Source of the DNA: Scatophagus argus
Taxonomy: Eukaryota > Chordata > Actinopteri > Scatophagidae
NCBI RefSeq assembly: GCF_020382885.2
Contig: NC_058502.1
Location: 13,915,950 to 13,979,949 of the forward strand
Reading direction: 5' to 3'
Length of the DNA stretch: 64,000 nt
Part shown: piece after piece, positions 1 through 13,428 of the stretch
Layout of the letters: each line of letters opens with the position of its first letter
Numbering within the stretch: position 1 is the stretch's first letter
The notes under the pieces: generated by a model
Databases searched by the model: none
The model's input: the letters and a program-made list of their open reading frames with translations, nothing else
What the model was told of the DNA's origin: nothing
Program-made: the position numbers and the translations under genes

Positions 1-1203
1 GTGTGTGTGTGTGTCTGTTCCTCTCTGTGTATAGAGACAGATTCTGCAATGGGGCAGATGGGTGATAGAAGTCTGGACTCTGTATGTAGCTCCTTGAAAA
101 CCTTAATTTCCGATTACTCCCTCTAACACACGCACATGCAGTGAGTGTGCGTGTGCCCCTTTTCACGCCTGCACAGACGCGTGTTGGGGAATCCCTTTCA
201 GTCAGATGATCGATGGAGGGACACATGTTGACCAGCATATAGAATGTGCCCGTTTCATGCCCCTCCTCTCCTTTCTCTTTTTGTTTTTGTTAGCGGGGTC
301 AGACCTTCCAACCTTTCCCTCTAATCCTATTAAAAAACCCTCAGAAAGGCATTAGGGAGTAAAGCTCTGACATTGTAATCTGGAAAGGCATGCTGCCTGC
401 ACTCTCTGTTTTCTTTTTTCCCACAGGGAAGTGTTTCAAGTGATTATCAAGTTTCCTTTCTGCAGAACTAGATGCAGCATACTCTGCTATGCCCTTCTAT
501 CATCTGAATCTCGGTCAAAATATTGTTCAGCAACCGTGACATTCTCAACTTTATTGTTGGCCAAAACTGAGGGTACTATAATCACATGAAAGTGACATGC
601 TTTTTTTTTTGTTTGTTTTTTTGTATTTGGTCAAACAACTTCTACACACTTTGGGTGAGTGAGTCTCAGTGTTCCATTAAAAACTTGACTTGTGCAGCAT
701 AGTTGATGACTTAGCAGACAGAGTTAATGAGGGTTACTATTTCTCCCTCTTTGGTTTAGCCATTATGTTTACCTAGATCAGGAGAGGGTGCCAGCACAGA
801 ACCCACAGCTTATTATCCTGCGTCTGGAGGGCTGTGGTCATGGACAGAGCATTGCTGCTGCACATTTGGAAGGCAGCCAGTCAGGCTCCAAAGGACAGAC
901 AACTCGTCAGTCTGCTGTACGTAGCCGCAGACATTCAGTCTAGTTGCAGTTTAGCAACCTGTGTGCCGTGGCATTAGAGGAGATTTGCCGCACGCCTTGT
1001 TATGGGTACAAACAACTCATCACTGTTTGACCTTGCACATACACTTATATGATGTGCTTGTGATATGACTGAAATTAGTTTCATTGTGCCAAAGCAATGA
1101 CTGTTAACATCACTTCTCGGTAACAGCGGTCATTTTAAAGATGCAGATGAGGTTGATGATTCATCTTGTCTATTTTTGTCACAATGTCATTAAATATCAA
1201 CAG
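1..1203 (+). other. map3k4: map3k4 intron 1 (3' part)
   Basis: This stretch precedes the first recognisable map3k4 exon and shows no exon-like reading frame of its own. It opens with a short (GT)n run at 1-14. Exon 1, with the start codon, is expected upstream of the window because the exon at 1204 already corresponds to the second human MAP3K4 exon. I see nothing else in it. Confidence 0.6.
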
Positions 1204-4200
1204 GCAGGCCAAGCCAGTGGAAGATGTATCCAAACAGAACATTGGGGTGGGAGAATCCTGGGACTCTCCCAGTGAGGAGGAAGAAGCTCTGTATGGCACA
1301 TCACCTCCATATACCCCCCGTCAGATGAAACGCATGTCTGGCAAACATCAAAGGAACAGCCAGGGGAGGAGTGCTGGTCGTTCTCCAAACAAAGGTAATA
1401 TAATAAATTTACAGTATTTGACTGAAGCATATATGGAATTTAAAAAAAAAAAAAGTTTTTACCTGCATTGCACTGACTGTGATTGTGTAATTTCTGTGTT
1501 TATTTTCAGCAGACCTTAGCCCATCTGCCATGAGAGAGAGTCCCAGGACAGTAGAGACCTCTGAGGAGCACAGCTACAAGCAAGGGAAGAAGCAGAGGGC
1601 CACACTGCGCTCCACAGAGAGAGACCACAAAAAGACCTTTGAAGGCTCCTTCATGCTGGATCCACTCTCAAAGTCGAGCCCTTTCGGTGCCCTCAGCATG
1701 GATCCCAGGAAGCATTACCTGAGCTTGGGCTGCAGCAGTTGCAAACTTCCTGTGTCTATGCCCCATATTGCCCGAACTCATCGCCAGACCTCCAGGACAG
1801 ACTGTCCTGCTGACCGCCTCAAGTTCTTTGAAACTCTGCGGCTGCTGCTCAAGCTCACGTCTATGTCCTCCAAGAGGAAGGAGAAGGAGCAGAGAGGGCT
1901 GGAGAACATGGCCTTCATGGGTCACAACAATGAGGTCATTTGGTTGGAGTTGCAGGCTTGGCATGCACGACGCTCCACAAGTGACCAGGACCTTTTTCTT
2001 TTCACTGCCCGCCAGGCCATCCCTGACATCATCAATGAGGTGCTGCACTTTAAGGTGAACTATGCCAGCCTGAGAGGGAGCCAGTGTACTCAAACAAACG
2101 AGAGCATCCCAGATCTAGTGTGTGGAGAGGAAGGGGAGCCTGCTGTAGCAGAGACCAACCACTGTGGAGTAGATCCCTGGGGCTTTAGCGCCTTCCCTTC
2201 ATCAGCAATGAATGCAGCAGAGCCTCTGGGCTCTGGCACTGATTGCAGGGAGCACCTTCAACGCCAGCGACTGGCATTTGAGCAGGTCAAGCGTGTAATG
2301 GAGTTGCTGGAGTCGGTGGAAGCTTTGTACCCATCTTTGCAGGCCCTGCAGAAGGACTATGAAAAGTATGCAGCACGAGATTTCCAGGGCAGGGTGCAGG
2401 CACTCTGTCTGTGGCTCAATATCACCCAGGACCTCAACCAGAAGCTGCGTGTCATGGCCACTGTGCTGGGCCTCCATGATCTGACTCGTATTGGGTGGCC
2501 TGTCTTTGAGATCCCATCTCCTCGCTGCTCCCGTGGCAATGAAGAAGAGGAGAATGAGGAGGATGAGGAGAATGACTCAACAGCCACTTTTACAGCTGAA
2601 AGCGATGGAGAGGGCAGGGATGCTGAGGAGAGGGAGGAAGGACTGGGACACGTAGCAGAGGGAGAGTTGTCTCCTTCCTTGACTCCTAAATTTGCCCGAT
2701 TGTTGTCAGAAGAATTTCTCCCAGCTGCTAATGCAGTAAATGCAGAAGCCATTGCAGGAGGGGGAGTATTCTGCCCGACAGCCATCTACAGACCGTTTGT
2801 AGATAAGGCTCTGAAACAGATGGGACTGCGTAAACTGATCCTCAGACTGCACAAACTGATGGACCGCTCTCTTCAGAGGTCCAGAGCGGCGCTGCTCTGC
2901 CACACTCCTGCACTGGAGGTAGCGCCATCATTTCTTTTACTATCATATATCAATATATGTTTAGAACAAAGGTTTAAAAATAAAACCATGTGTTCGTGGT
3001 TTAGTTGACATTAGTTGATTTTTTTTTGTTCAGCTAACAGTCTAAATCCCAAAGACTGTTTATTTACTGTCAGTGACAGAGTGACAAAGAAAAGCAGCAA
3101 ATCCTTACATTTATTAAGAAGCTGGATAAAAATTGTTCTCTTTCAGTCGACTGATCGTTGTAGCTCTACTTTTCAGACGAATCAAAGAGATCATGATATT
3201 TAATGTCCTCTTACTTCGGTTTCCAAACTTAACACAACCTCATTGACCGTCACACACAATAGATTGATGTAGGCCATTAGATGACTGTGCTATGGACTGT
3301 TGCGGTGCCTTGCACGTGTTCTTCAATCAGTTTACAAGAAAAAGGGGCCATACTGTTGAAAATGAAGCAAAAGTGTACATAAGGCAAAAGTCATATTGTA
3401 AGTAGTTACAATTAGTAGTACTAATACAATAGTTGCTATTTTTAGTAAGTTTTCTGCTAATTTATGATTAAAAAAAACATTTGCCATTGAATAAGTGTTA
3501 CATTCCAGTGATAATGGTACTATGGTGTACAAAGCAGTCGCATCTGTTATCTGGAACTGCTGTAAGTGGCAGAGCAAAAGCAGACAAGCAGCTAATTGTA
3601 ACTGTAGCGTTTGCAGTGCAAATGTTAATTATTTAATTAGACTCTTGAGGAAACAGCATTAGAAACTTAGAAGAAGTCTGAACCCAGATTATAAACAGCA
3701 GAGGATGTGATGACACACTGAGAAAGCTGGCAAAAGTAACAAAGGGAAAGGATTATTATTGAGCTTTATTGCAGTCCATGATCAACTCACCTGGGTGTTA
3801 GTGAGCTTTGACTAAAATGTGGAGCATTTTAGAGATGTGCAAACACTACCCTCCTCTTGCAGAGGGATTAAGGAATGTGGCCACTTCTTGGAATAAGATT
3901 ATGACGTTCAGAGGGTGTGGCTTTGGACTGAGGAGGAGACAAAAGTGATTGATCAAGTAATGAAAACTTTGAATGTCATTTACTAAATAGCAAAAAACAC
4001 TAAAAAAAAAATGTCTTCTGTCTTATGAAGTCTAGTGCTGACTTTGTTGATATAAATGTATAGCACCACTGGTTATCCATGGTGCTTTTTTAAATATGCT
4101 GAATTAACCTCGCCTATCCCACACCTGTAGTTTGCAGACTTCCCAGACCCCATGCTGTACAGTGATTACCTGCCAGAGTTGTCACGGCATGAGTCCTGCA

Positions 4201-7200
4201 GTGGTCCGGCACATCCAGAGCTCAGGGCGGACCAGGTTTCCTGGGAGGATTTGCTGGACATGGACCTCCCATCCTTTCGGCCAGCGTTCCTCGTGCTGTG
4301 CAGAGTCCTTCTCAACGTCATTCACGAATGCCTTAAACTGCGACTTGAACAGAGGCCTGCTGGAGAGCCCTCACTGCTTAGCATCAAACAGGCGAGCAAC
4401 ACTTGAATCTTTCACTTAAGTGTTAGGATTTATGTATGGTGCTTTGTTTTTACAAGTTGTTTGTGCTCTGCAGTTGGTGCGCGAGTGTAAGGAGGTTCTT
4501 AAAGGTGGTCTCCTGATGAAGCAGTATTATCAGTTCATGCTGCGAGGTGTGGTGACTGATGCTCAGGGCTTGCAGACAAATGCCAACATTGATGAGTTTG
4601 AAGAAGACCTCCACAAGATGCTTGTGGTAAGACTCTTAACCTTCCTTTCTCCTCTAATTAAAGTCAAACAGTTCAAATGGACAGCATTACATTTAGCATA
4701 TAATCACCACAGAGAAAGGCTTTTGCATTGTTTAAATGCAAGTTGGCATAAAAAGTCCAGCGGTTATATTGACATCTGTCACTCTTTTTGTAGGTCTACT
4801 TTGACTACATGCACAGTTGGATCCAGATGTTGCAGCAGTTGCCTCAGGCCTCTCACAGCTTAAAGAACCTGTTGGAGGAGGAGTGGAACTTCACCAAGGT
4901 CATCACTCCTTACATCCGTGGAGGGGAGGCCCAGTCCGGGAAGCTTTTCTGGTCAGTTACATGCAAACAAGCCTGATATAAGTGTTTTTTTTTGTTTGCT
5001 GAAGTCTGAACCTGTCCTTTAAGAGTTTTTCTTATGATGTGTATGAACCTGGGGTCTATTCTGCTCTTTGCAGTGATATTGCTGGGATGCTGCTCAAATC
5101 CACTGGAGAGTTCCTCGACACTGGCCTGCAGAAGAGTGGTAATGAATTCTGGGAAAGTGCAGACGATAGCACCGCCTCAGACGAGATCAGGTAAAGGGGT
5201 TAACATGAATATTATATTTCTGTTTCAGTCAGCGTTCATATTGTTTTGTCCCAGTGAAGGTGTTTTAACTGTGAACCTTTTGATTCCTGGAGGCGGTCTG
5301 TTATTGAGACTAGTCGGTCACTTAAAGAGCTGTTCCACGAGGCAAGGGAGCGAGCATCCAAGGCTCTGGGCTTTGCTAAGATGCTTCGCAAGGTGAGATA
5401 CAGCAGTACTGACTTTGCAGTTTATGTGTGACCCTGTTTCCTCTGCTCACCAAAGAACTGGGACTCTGTGTTCTGACACACACTTTTGTTTGCTTTGTTC
5501 TTTGCAGGACTTAGAAGTCGCTGCAGATTTCAATATCACTAATGGGGTGACTTGTCTCCTGGAGGCATTGAAAAAGAGAAACTGTGTCAAGGTGCAGTTG
5601 CTTTTCTGTTAATTTTGCACATTTCCAGTCTTTCTTTTTTGTCCTCCTTCAAAAGGTCATTTACAAACCTGTTCACACCCCTTCTTTTTATCCAGGTCCA
5701 GGTTCCAGGCTTGGAGGAGCTCCAGGTATTTGTCCCTTGTGGCTTGATGGATCAGCGACCTCTCATCCTGCAGCTTCTCAATGCTGCTGCTGGCAAAGAC
5801 TGCTCCAAAGAGCCAGATGAAATAGCAGAGGAAGAGACCTACCTGCTCATGAGTAAACATGGAGCTGGGGACTCTACTTCTGACTCTGACTGGGCTCAGT
5901 GGGATGGAGAGCAGCTCAAACTGGTCCCCCAAATGGAAACTGTTGACACTTTAAGGGCCATGAAGGTATGTGACATTTTTTAATTTAATTTGTGTGTGTC
6001 CGCCCAGGGTTTACCTGCCTCTCACTGGTCCAATGTGTTTTCAGGTGGAGAACATGCTCTTAATTGTGATGCATTCTGCTCACCTGGTGGCCCAGCGAAA
6101 GGCCTTTCAGCAGTCCATGGAGGATGTGCTCACTCTTAGCCGGGAGCAAACATCTAGTCAGCCTCTCATCGCGAGCGCTCTGGAGGAACTCAAGGTGGTT
6201 ACATAACCACACGCTGTTGCACACGCTGTTGATTTCTAACCCATTAAAAGACATGTTTATTTTGCCTTGTTGTAAAGACAGGTGCACGTTGCTGTCCTAC
6301 TTTCAGATGTGTTTTTCACTGCAGCTGCTGTCGGTTACCCTGAATTTCTTCTCCATTAACATTACCCAAGTATCCCCCTGTCAGACCAGATTTTAGCAGT
6401 GATTCTCAGAAGGGAAGTCGCTCAGCTTTCATGTCTGTTAGCCCTCAATACCACATGTGATTTCTCACATGGATGCTATCCATTTCTCATTTTGAGTGCT
6501 TTCTCTGATCAGTTTGGATTTGAGGTTTTCTGCAGAACCTTTTCATTAGAGTATAAATCATAATAACAGCTGTCCAAAACTATCCCCGTTTTTCTCTGTC
6601 CTACCGCAGGATGAGGCGCTACAGCTATGCATTAAGATCAGCACTGCCATTGACCGAGTGGAATACATGTTCACCACAGAGTTTGAGGCAGAGGTGGAGG
6701 AGTCTGAGTCAGCCACCCTGCATCAGTACTACAGGGAGGCAATGATACAGGGCTACAATTTTGCTTTTGAGGTAACTGTTCTTAAAGAAGTAATCTTTCC
6801 ACTGTTCTCCTCTGCTTTCCCCTGGTCAGAACTTGTGACATAACAGTCACACGTCCACTTCTCTAACATTTAGACTGTGTGTAGTTATGGGTTAACTGTT
6901 GCTAAGGGACATAGGGGCTGAATTAATGAATAAATGTATGCAGTAATCCTAAATATCTCGCTGCTTGCTGTTATTTGTTATTTATAGTACCACAAGGAGG
7001 TGGTGCGCCTGATGTCCGGGGAATACAGGCAGAGGATCGGGGAGCGCTACATAGCTTTTGCCCGCAAATGGATGACCTATGTCCTGACCAAATGTGAGAG
7101 CGGCAGGGGCACCAAGCCCAGGTGAGGCTCAGTTGAGCACTTAGGTAATTTGCTTATGTCTCTTTTTTTGCCCTCTTGTTGGGTACAGGGTCTGCTAGCT

Positions 7201-9550
7201 AGTGTGGTGCTCCTGAGGCAGCACTTTAAGGTTTGAGTATGTTGTTCAGGGATGCTTTAGCCAGGCCCTCTTGTGGGGGCATTACACCCATTAACCAACA
7301 AGCCTTTCTACCAATGCAATTAATCTAGAATACAAAATGTTCCCCGTCACCTGAGACAAACTGCAGACTTGTACTGTAAGAAGCAAAAAAGCTATTATAG
7401 TTGTTAATTGGGTTTTAATTATGTGTTAAGTTTTTCTGACTATTATTATCTGTAAAACAAGAGCTATTTATTGTCTGTGTACAAGCCACAGCGATGAAAT
7501 ATGTTTATTTTAGCCCTGCTTGTCTAGAGCCATAAGAAGCTACCATGGCAACACTGTACTCTAATAGAGTGAAGCCTTTAGGTTATTTGATGGAATACAA
7601 ATGCAACAGTAGTAATGACATTTTGGAGATGGCCTTTTTTAAATTAATACTCTGACAAATATGCAAACACAAAAAGCAGGCACAGTGCTCAGTGAGACAG
7701 TTGTCTTACTAGTTTCTATGTAAGCCTGTTCCTGTTCCTGTAGAGGAGCCTCTTACAACATGTCTTTGATGATAAAGATGGTGAAATCCCAGTGGTCTCA
7801 GTTTCCCTTCCACGCCTACCTGCCTGTGTTGAATATTAATCCTTGTATTCTTAAATAAACCATCAGTTTTTTTCAGTTAAGTCACAAATAGTAGAGAAGG
7901 ACAGAATGCAATGAATAGCAGCAGAAAGCTTTGGGACATGCTGACTGACAACCGTGTCTCACCCACAGGTGGGCGACTCAGGGATTTGATTTTCTTCAGG
8001 CTATCGAACCCGCCTTCATATCAGCGTTGCCAGAGGATGACTTCCTGGTAAAATGGCTCTTTTCTTGTCAGTTGCGTGCATTCTTGGAAATATGATGTAT
8101 GTATTATCTTCTGACTGTGAACTTATGTGTCTTCCTGCAGAGTTTACAAGCTTTGATGAATGAATGTATTGGACATGTGATTGGAAAACCTCATAGCCCA
8201 GTCACCGGCCTGTACATTGGTAAGATGCTCTTGTGTGATGCGAAATGTTGGTGACTTCCACCTCTTGAGTTCAGGATTTAATTCAGTGTTTACATTCTGT
8301 GTCATATTTATGACCTGGGTGTCATGGGGGACACAAAGCAGGCACAAAAGCAATGAAATAACAAATCAGTTCCGTAGAACAGCAGACAAGCTTGTAGATA
8401 ATCTGATGTTTGTAAGCCTCCCCTTAACGGCAGCTTGGAGTCCTTTGAGCAACTCCATGCTGTTGCTAGTGTAAAAGTGTTAAAGGGTGCTACGATGACT
8501 TTGAGGTAGGGTGTTACTGAAAAGGAGCATGTTTGCTTAGCAAACATTGCCTGATCAAATAAAGAGAAGAAAGCGAAAACAAAGAAACTAACCAGGCCAA
8601 CTGAAGAATGTCACAGCCTCATACCTGCCATTAAAAGCAATACAGAAATAGCGTTTATAGAAAAACAGTCCCAGAGAAAGTGACCAGCAGGTGTGGCTAA
8701 AATGATTTCTCTATGAAAAACCTTGTGCAAACTAAAAGACAAACTGGTCTTAGAGCAGTTATGCACGGAATGACGTGACAGAGGGGGTAAAGTAACACAG
8801 TACAGTGGCTTTCATGTAGTTGCATAATAATCTGACCACTGATGTTTGAGCCCTTAACTCCTTTAGAGCAGAATTAACACTCATTTCTGGGATGTTACTT
8901 CCTTGTCGATTGCTTCCAAATCTGCACACTGGGTTTCCATTCATAGGTGGCTTGGCAAATCAAGCTTTTGGGTGCTTTTTTTCAGCTCCCAGGAATAGTC
9001 CTCGTCCTGTAAAGTTCCCTCGCTGCCACAGTGACCCACCAAATCCCAACTTGTTCATCCCTAATGCTGAAGGATTCAGGTAGGAGGTTACAGTTCATGT
9101 TTTGACAATAATCTGTGTGCCTCATGTGTTACTGTTCGTACTCTTTCCTGCATGGCTCACTACCTTTGCCTTTTATGCGTGCTGATGTTTTTGCTCTGTA
9201 GTTCAGCTGGGGTGAGATGTGAGCTTCTGTGTGTGTATGCTGTGAGTATGCCAGTGATTATATATCAAGTATGAATTTTTATTTGAATAGTGTGTGAGAC
9301 AGTGAGTGTGTGTGTCTGTCCCTCAACCAGCTACCCAATCACAGCCTTCAACATATCAGTTCACATCCCACACAAGCCACCTCACCTCCCAAGGCAGAGC
9401 TCCTCAGTTTGTTTTTTCACCACACAGCTCTCGAAGTCTCCCCTGCGACCTCCGGAACCAGCTGTTCCCCAACGGCCCTCGCCCCATCCCTCAGGGTGCG
9501 GGGGAACACAGCCACACCAAAGCACCCAGCAGCAGCCCCAATGATGTCAG
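1204..9550 (+). other. map3k4: map3k4 regulatory-region exons 2-17
   Basis: Exon coordinates read from splice consensus and phase are: 1204-1394, 1510-2918, 4131-4391, 4474-4626, 4794-4951, 5074-5190, 5293-5392, 5508-5591, 5696-5965, 6045-6194, 6610-6771, 6988-7121, 7969-8047, 8141-8219, 8986-9079 and 9398-9550. The 1,409-nt exon 3 carries about 470 residues, including [20 protein letters not shown] and the EHLQRQR segment. Exon 4 ends at a GC donor instead of GT. Exons 14-16 encode the well-conserved CHSDPPNP region. Exon 17 encodes the Ser/Pro-rich linker that is alanine-rich in human; its start at 9398 was chosen because it is the acceptor that joins exon 16 in frame. Introns inside this block hold no other gene that I can see. 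Confidence 0.88.
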
Positions 9551-12500
9551 GTAGCCATGTCCCCCAAGTCCCCACGTAGAAACCGCTGTCAAAACATATC
9601 CTCAGCTACTAAAACAAAAACCATCACAGCAGAACAGCACTCTTATAGAGAAAAATATTTTATTTTTGATTTGCAGCTTTGAGTCATAAGTTTAATGTTG
9701 ATTTCCTGCTTTTAGCCACGTGATTGCATCTTAACAAACAGTGATATTAGGGTTGATATTAGGCCAGATATTGGATAAACTACTGTTTATATAAAGCCAG
9801 TCTCTCATTCTTCTTCATTGAACATTTCCAGGCTCTACTTTGGTACATCAGAGATTTCAATCCACCATCTATCTTTTGTAGTTTTAGAGAGGATTCAGCT
9901 CGTGTCTGTACATGTAGTGCAGCTCTTTGGACCACAGAAACCATTTTTTTTAGCCATACTTTTTAATGGGCTGAGACTGTGTGTACCACATGGATGTTCA
10001 AATATGATCATTTTAAACAATCTGGATTTGCTACGGCCTAAATAATGTTCTAGAGGATGTACCTAAGTAAAATGCATTGATGTAAGTTACAGATCAGCTT
10101 TTAAAACAAAACTCAGGCATGGCATTAGTTCCCAGCCTTAAAAGTGGTAATGCAACTTTTCCAATACCTGCTAAATGTTACCAAATCAGAATAATAAATG
10201 GTCTTACACAAGTCTGGTCAAGGGAAACAGCTGTGATTGTTGTGCATGGTGTGAAAATGGGAATAAAATACACACTACCTTACTGAAAGAGTGCGCTATG
10301 ATATTCTGCTTTTTAGTGCTATTAACGTCTTGCTGTGACGCTCACCACCAATAGATTTTTGTCTTATATGTGTTTGCTTCTGAGGTCAGAATACAAACTC
10401 CAGAGATCTAACCTTCAAGTGTGTTTGAGCTGGGTAATGACTGATGCATGCTAAACTGGTTACGGGTTTCACAACTTTGTTTCTCTTTAAAGGTCAGGAA
10501 ATTCTGACTGTTGTTTTTAGATTATCTCGAATCCCTAATACTGGCTTTCAAGCATAGAATTGTGTTGTATTTGACAGGGTGGATTATTTTTATAGTTTAT
10601 TCATTCAGTTTTCATTTGAGCACGTCTGTGAACATCTTCAGCTCACATTGAAGATAATCTCTATCCTTTTTCAAGTCAGTGGGTTTCATAAAGATGCTTT
10701 CAGATGTGCCAGACTGTTAAAATATCCACAACATTAAACAACTACTTGGTGCATGAAATTTTATCTAGAGAATACTCGGCATACAATTATTTTTAGAGCA
10801 GTAAGGAAAGTGCGATCTTGGCAGAAGAGATTCCACTCTGCTTTGTTCCAGTATTTGGCCATTAACCCCTCATACCATCTGAATCTGTAGTTTTTGATTG
10901 AACCACACTGTTGCATCAGTCTCGTCCATGTCCTTGCAGGGGATCCAGTTTCCATGAAAATGACCGTCTGTCGTCAGTTGCAGCAGAGTTGCATTTCAAA
11001 TCTCTGAGCCGCCACTCCAGCCCCACAGAGGAGAGAGAAGGTGGGGTCATTCGGTGATCTGTATGGTTTCATCTGCACTGTGCCGATTAACCGTCCTGAC
11101 GGGCTGAATTTTATCTTGTGATTTCTTTCTCCAGAACCCTCCTATCCTAAGGGGGACCCTAACAGCTCTGCACGCAGAAGCTGGGAGCTCCGCACTTTTA
11201 TCAGCCAATCCAAGGGTGAGACTTCAAGTGATGAGCCATGTTGGATTGACTAAAACATCCAGCTTGGAACGTTTAAAATAATTTTCTTCCTACCTCTTGT
11301 CACAGACACAGCAGCGAGGCAAAGCCCCATGGAGGCCGTCCGTCGCTCCATTCGCAAGTTCGAGGAGAAGCGCTACGCGATGATGAAACAGCGCAACATC
11401 ATTGGCCAAGTGTGTCACACCCCCAAGTCCTATGACAATGTCATGCACGTCGGGCTGAGGAAGGTGACCTTCAAGTGGCAGAGGGGCAACAAGATAGGTA
11501 CAGCTGCCTACTGTCTGCTTTTGTTATGATGTGGGCTGTTTAACACGCATACAGGCAGTGACGTTATGCTTGTGTGATTAATAACAGGTGAGGGCCAGTA
11601 TGGAAAGGTGTACACCTGCATCAATGTCGACACTGGAGAACTAATGGCCATGAAGGAAGTATGTACTCCAGCAACATCAGTTCAGTAGTTGTGAAAATAA
11701 TCATAAGATGTGCATGTTGCACTAACTTACTTTTCGTCCAACCAGATCCGATTCCAGCCGAATGATCACAAAACAATCAAGGAGACTGCAGATGAGCTGA
11801 AAATATTTGAAGGCATTAAACACCCGAACCTGGTGCGATACTTCGGAGTCGAGCTCCATCGGGTAAGTCACACACCTTTATGTCAATTCGGGCGTCACGT
11901 GGGGCATACGGAAGCTGTTTGTTATAAATTTCCGTGCACTCACCTCTAGGAGGAGATGTACATTTTCATGGAGTACTGTGATGAGGGCACCCTGGAGGAG
12001 GTGTCCAGACTGGGGCTGCAGGAGCATGTCATCAGGCTCTATAGTAAACAGATCACTACAGCCATCAATGTCCTCCATGAGCATGGCATAGTCCACCGGG
12101 ATATTAAGGGTCAGTGTCACATGCTCTTCTTTTTCTTTTTACCACAATATAAGGGCAAAAAAAACTCTTTACTCACTTTTAATTCTTTCTGTTTTTTATA
12201 TCAGGAGCCAACATCTTTTTGACATCATCAGGCCTGATTAAACTGGGTGACTTTGGCTGTTCGGTCAAGTTGAGGAACAACACTCACACCATGCCAGGCG
12301 AGGTGAACAGCACATTGGGAACGGCAGGTAATTAACAGTGCCCAAGCTGCATGTCACCAACAGGGGTCACTGTGGCCTCTTTCATTTATTTATTTTTTTT
12401 AACCCATCTCACCAATGGGTGTCCACCCAGGTGTATTCTTGTTTATTCTTGTTTAATTGTGGTGATGAATATGTGGTACACATGTTCAATATTTTATGTA

Positions 12501-13428
12501 TGCGGTTAATATGAATCATGTTTCTGTGAATGTTTCTATCTCGTATCGGTCACATGTGATTATGCACAAATACAGATTTCTCGAGCGTGTATGCATGCTG
12601 ATTTATTTCACGTTATTATTACTGTATATATACTATGTATATACTGTCACTGCTGAACTGTTATTCTCTGTCTTAATCAGCTTATATGGCACCCGAAGTC
12701 ATCACCAGGGCAAAGGGTGAAGGCCATGGACGAGCAGCTGACATCTGGAGCTTGGGCTGCGTTCTCATTGAGATGGTGACAGGCAAGGTGAGGGGTGACA
12801 AAGAAGACCTGCTGAAGTACAATGTTATCAGACATTTATATGAAGTTTCCATTTGTATGAAAACAAGCAGTTTTCAAATGAGTAGTTAAACAGTTGTGGT
12901 TATTTTGGGATTTTTCAAAGTGGCTGCATTACAACATCTAACACCAGTGAAGCTTGTCAAATGCAAAAATTACTTGGCCTGAATGCTTGTGGTTAATGTG
13001 TTTCCCTCTTACTCACCACTTAAGAACATTCAATAAGCAAAAAACAGAAGTAACAACCACATGGAAAGGATGTTATGTTCTTACATTTGTCTCGATCTGC
13101 AGAGGCCCTGGCACGAGTATGAGCACAACTTCCAGATCATGTACAAAGTAGGAATGGGCCATAAACCCCCCATCCCGGAGAAGCTGAGCACAGAGGGGAA
13201 GGACTTCCTCGGTCACTGTCTGGAGAGCGAACCCAAACGCCGCTGGACAGCTAGCATGCTGCTAGACCACCCATTTGTCAAGGTGAGACACTGTTAAAAC
13301 CAAGTGGGATCGCATGATGTCTTTTTTAAATTATTATTTTACCAGACAGGCAAACTGGGCATCCAACAAGTTCCCATACTCAAGCTGCTACCGCTTGTCT
13401 GTTTCAGGTTTGTACGGATGAAGAGTGA
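1204..13428 (+). CDS. map3k4: MAP kinase kinase kinase 4 (MEKK4/MTK1), exons 2-27, 5' partial
   Basis: This gene encodes a serine/threonine kinase that phosphorylates MKK3/6 and MKK4/7 upstream of p38 and JNK. In mammals it is activated by GADD45 proteins. I could join 26 exons whose phases all agree, giving about 1,582 codons and a TGA at 13426-13428. The human protein has about 1,608 residues, so essentially only exon 1 is missing. The order is an N-terminal segment with YGTSPP and TPRQMKR, a long helical regulatory region closely matching the human one, then a C-terminal kinase domain. Kinase motifs are all present: glycine loop GEGQYG, AMKE lysine, HRD, DFG and MAPE. An acidic Glu/Asp tract falls at about 2,545-2,580. 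The first acceptor is uncertain: AG at 1202-1203 or AG at 1206-1207. The orthology call is near certain; exact ends of exons 2 and 17 are less so. Confidence 0.96.
10940..13428 (+). other. map3k4: map3k4 exons 18-27 with the kinase domain
   Basis: Exons are 10940-11040, 11135-11215, 11306-11497, 11588-11658, 11746-11862, 11950-12109, 12205-12327, 12681-12787, 13103-13282 and 13408-13428. The catalytic domain starts at the end of exon 20 ([10 protein letters not shown]). Exon 21 has the glycine loop and the AMKE lysine, exon 23 the HRD loop, exon 24 DFG, exon 25 MAPE and the DIWSLGC segment, and exon 26 the C-lobe with RPWHEY. The last coding exon has only 21 nt and encodes VCTDEE, the same C-terminus as the human protein as I recall it. 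No catalytic residue is missing, so this copy looks active. Confidence 0.95.

Noticed and set aside
9290..9579. Three overlapping open frames around map3k4 exon 17
   Set aside because: Only the frame starting at 9306 (mod 3) joins exons 16 and 18; the other two are shadows.
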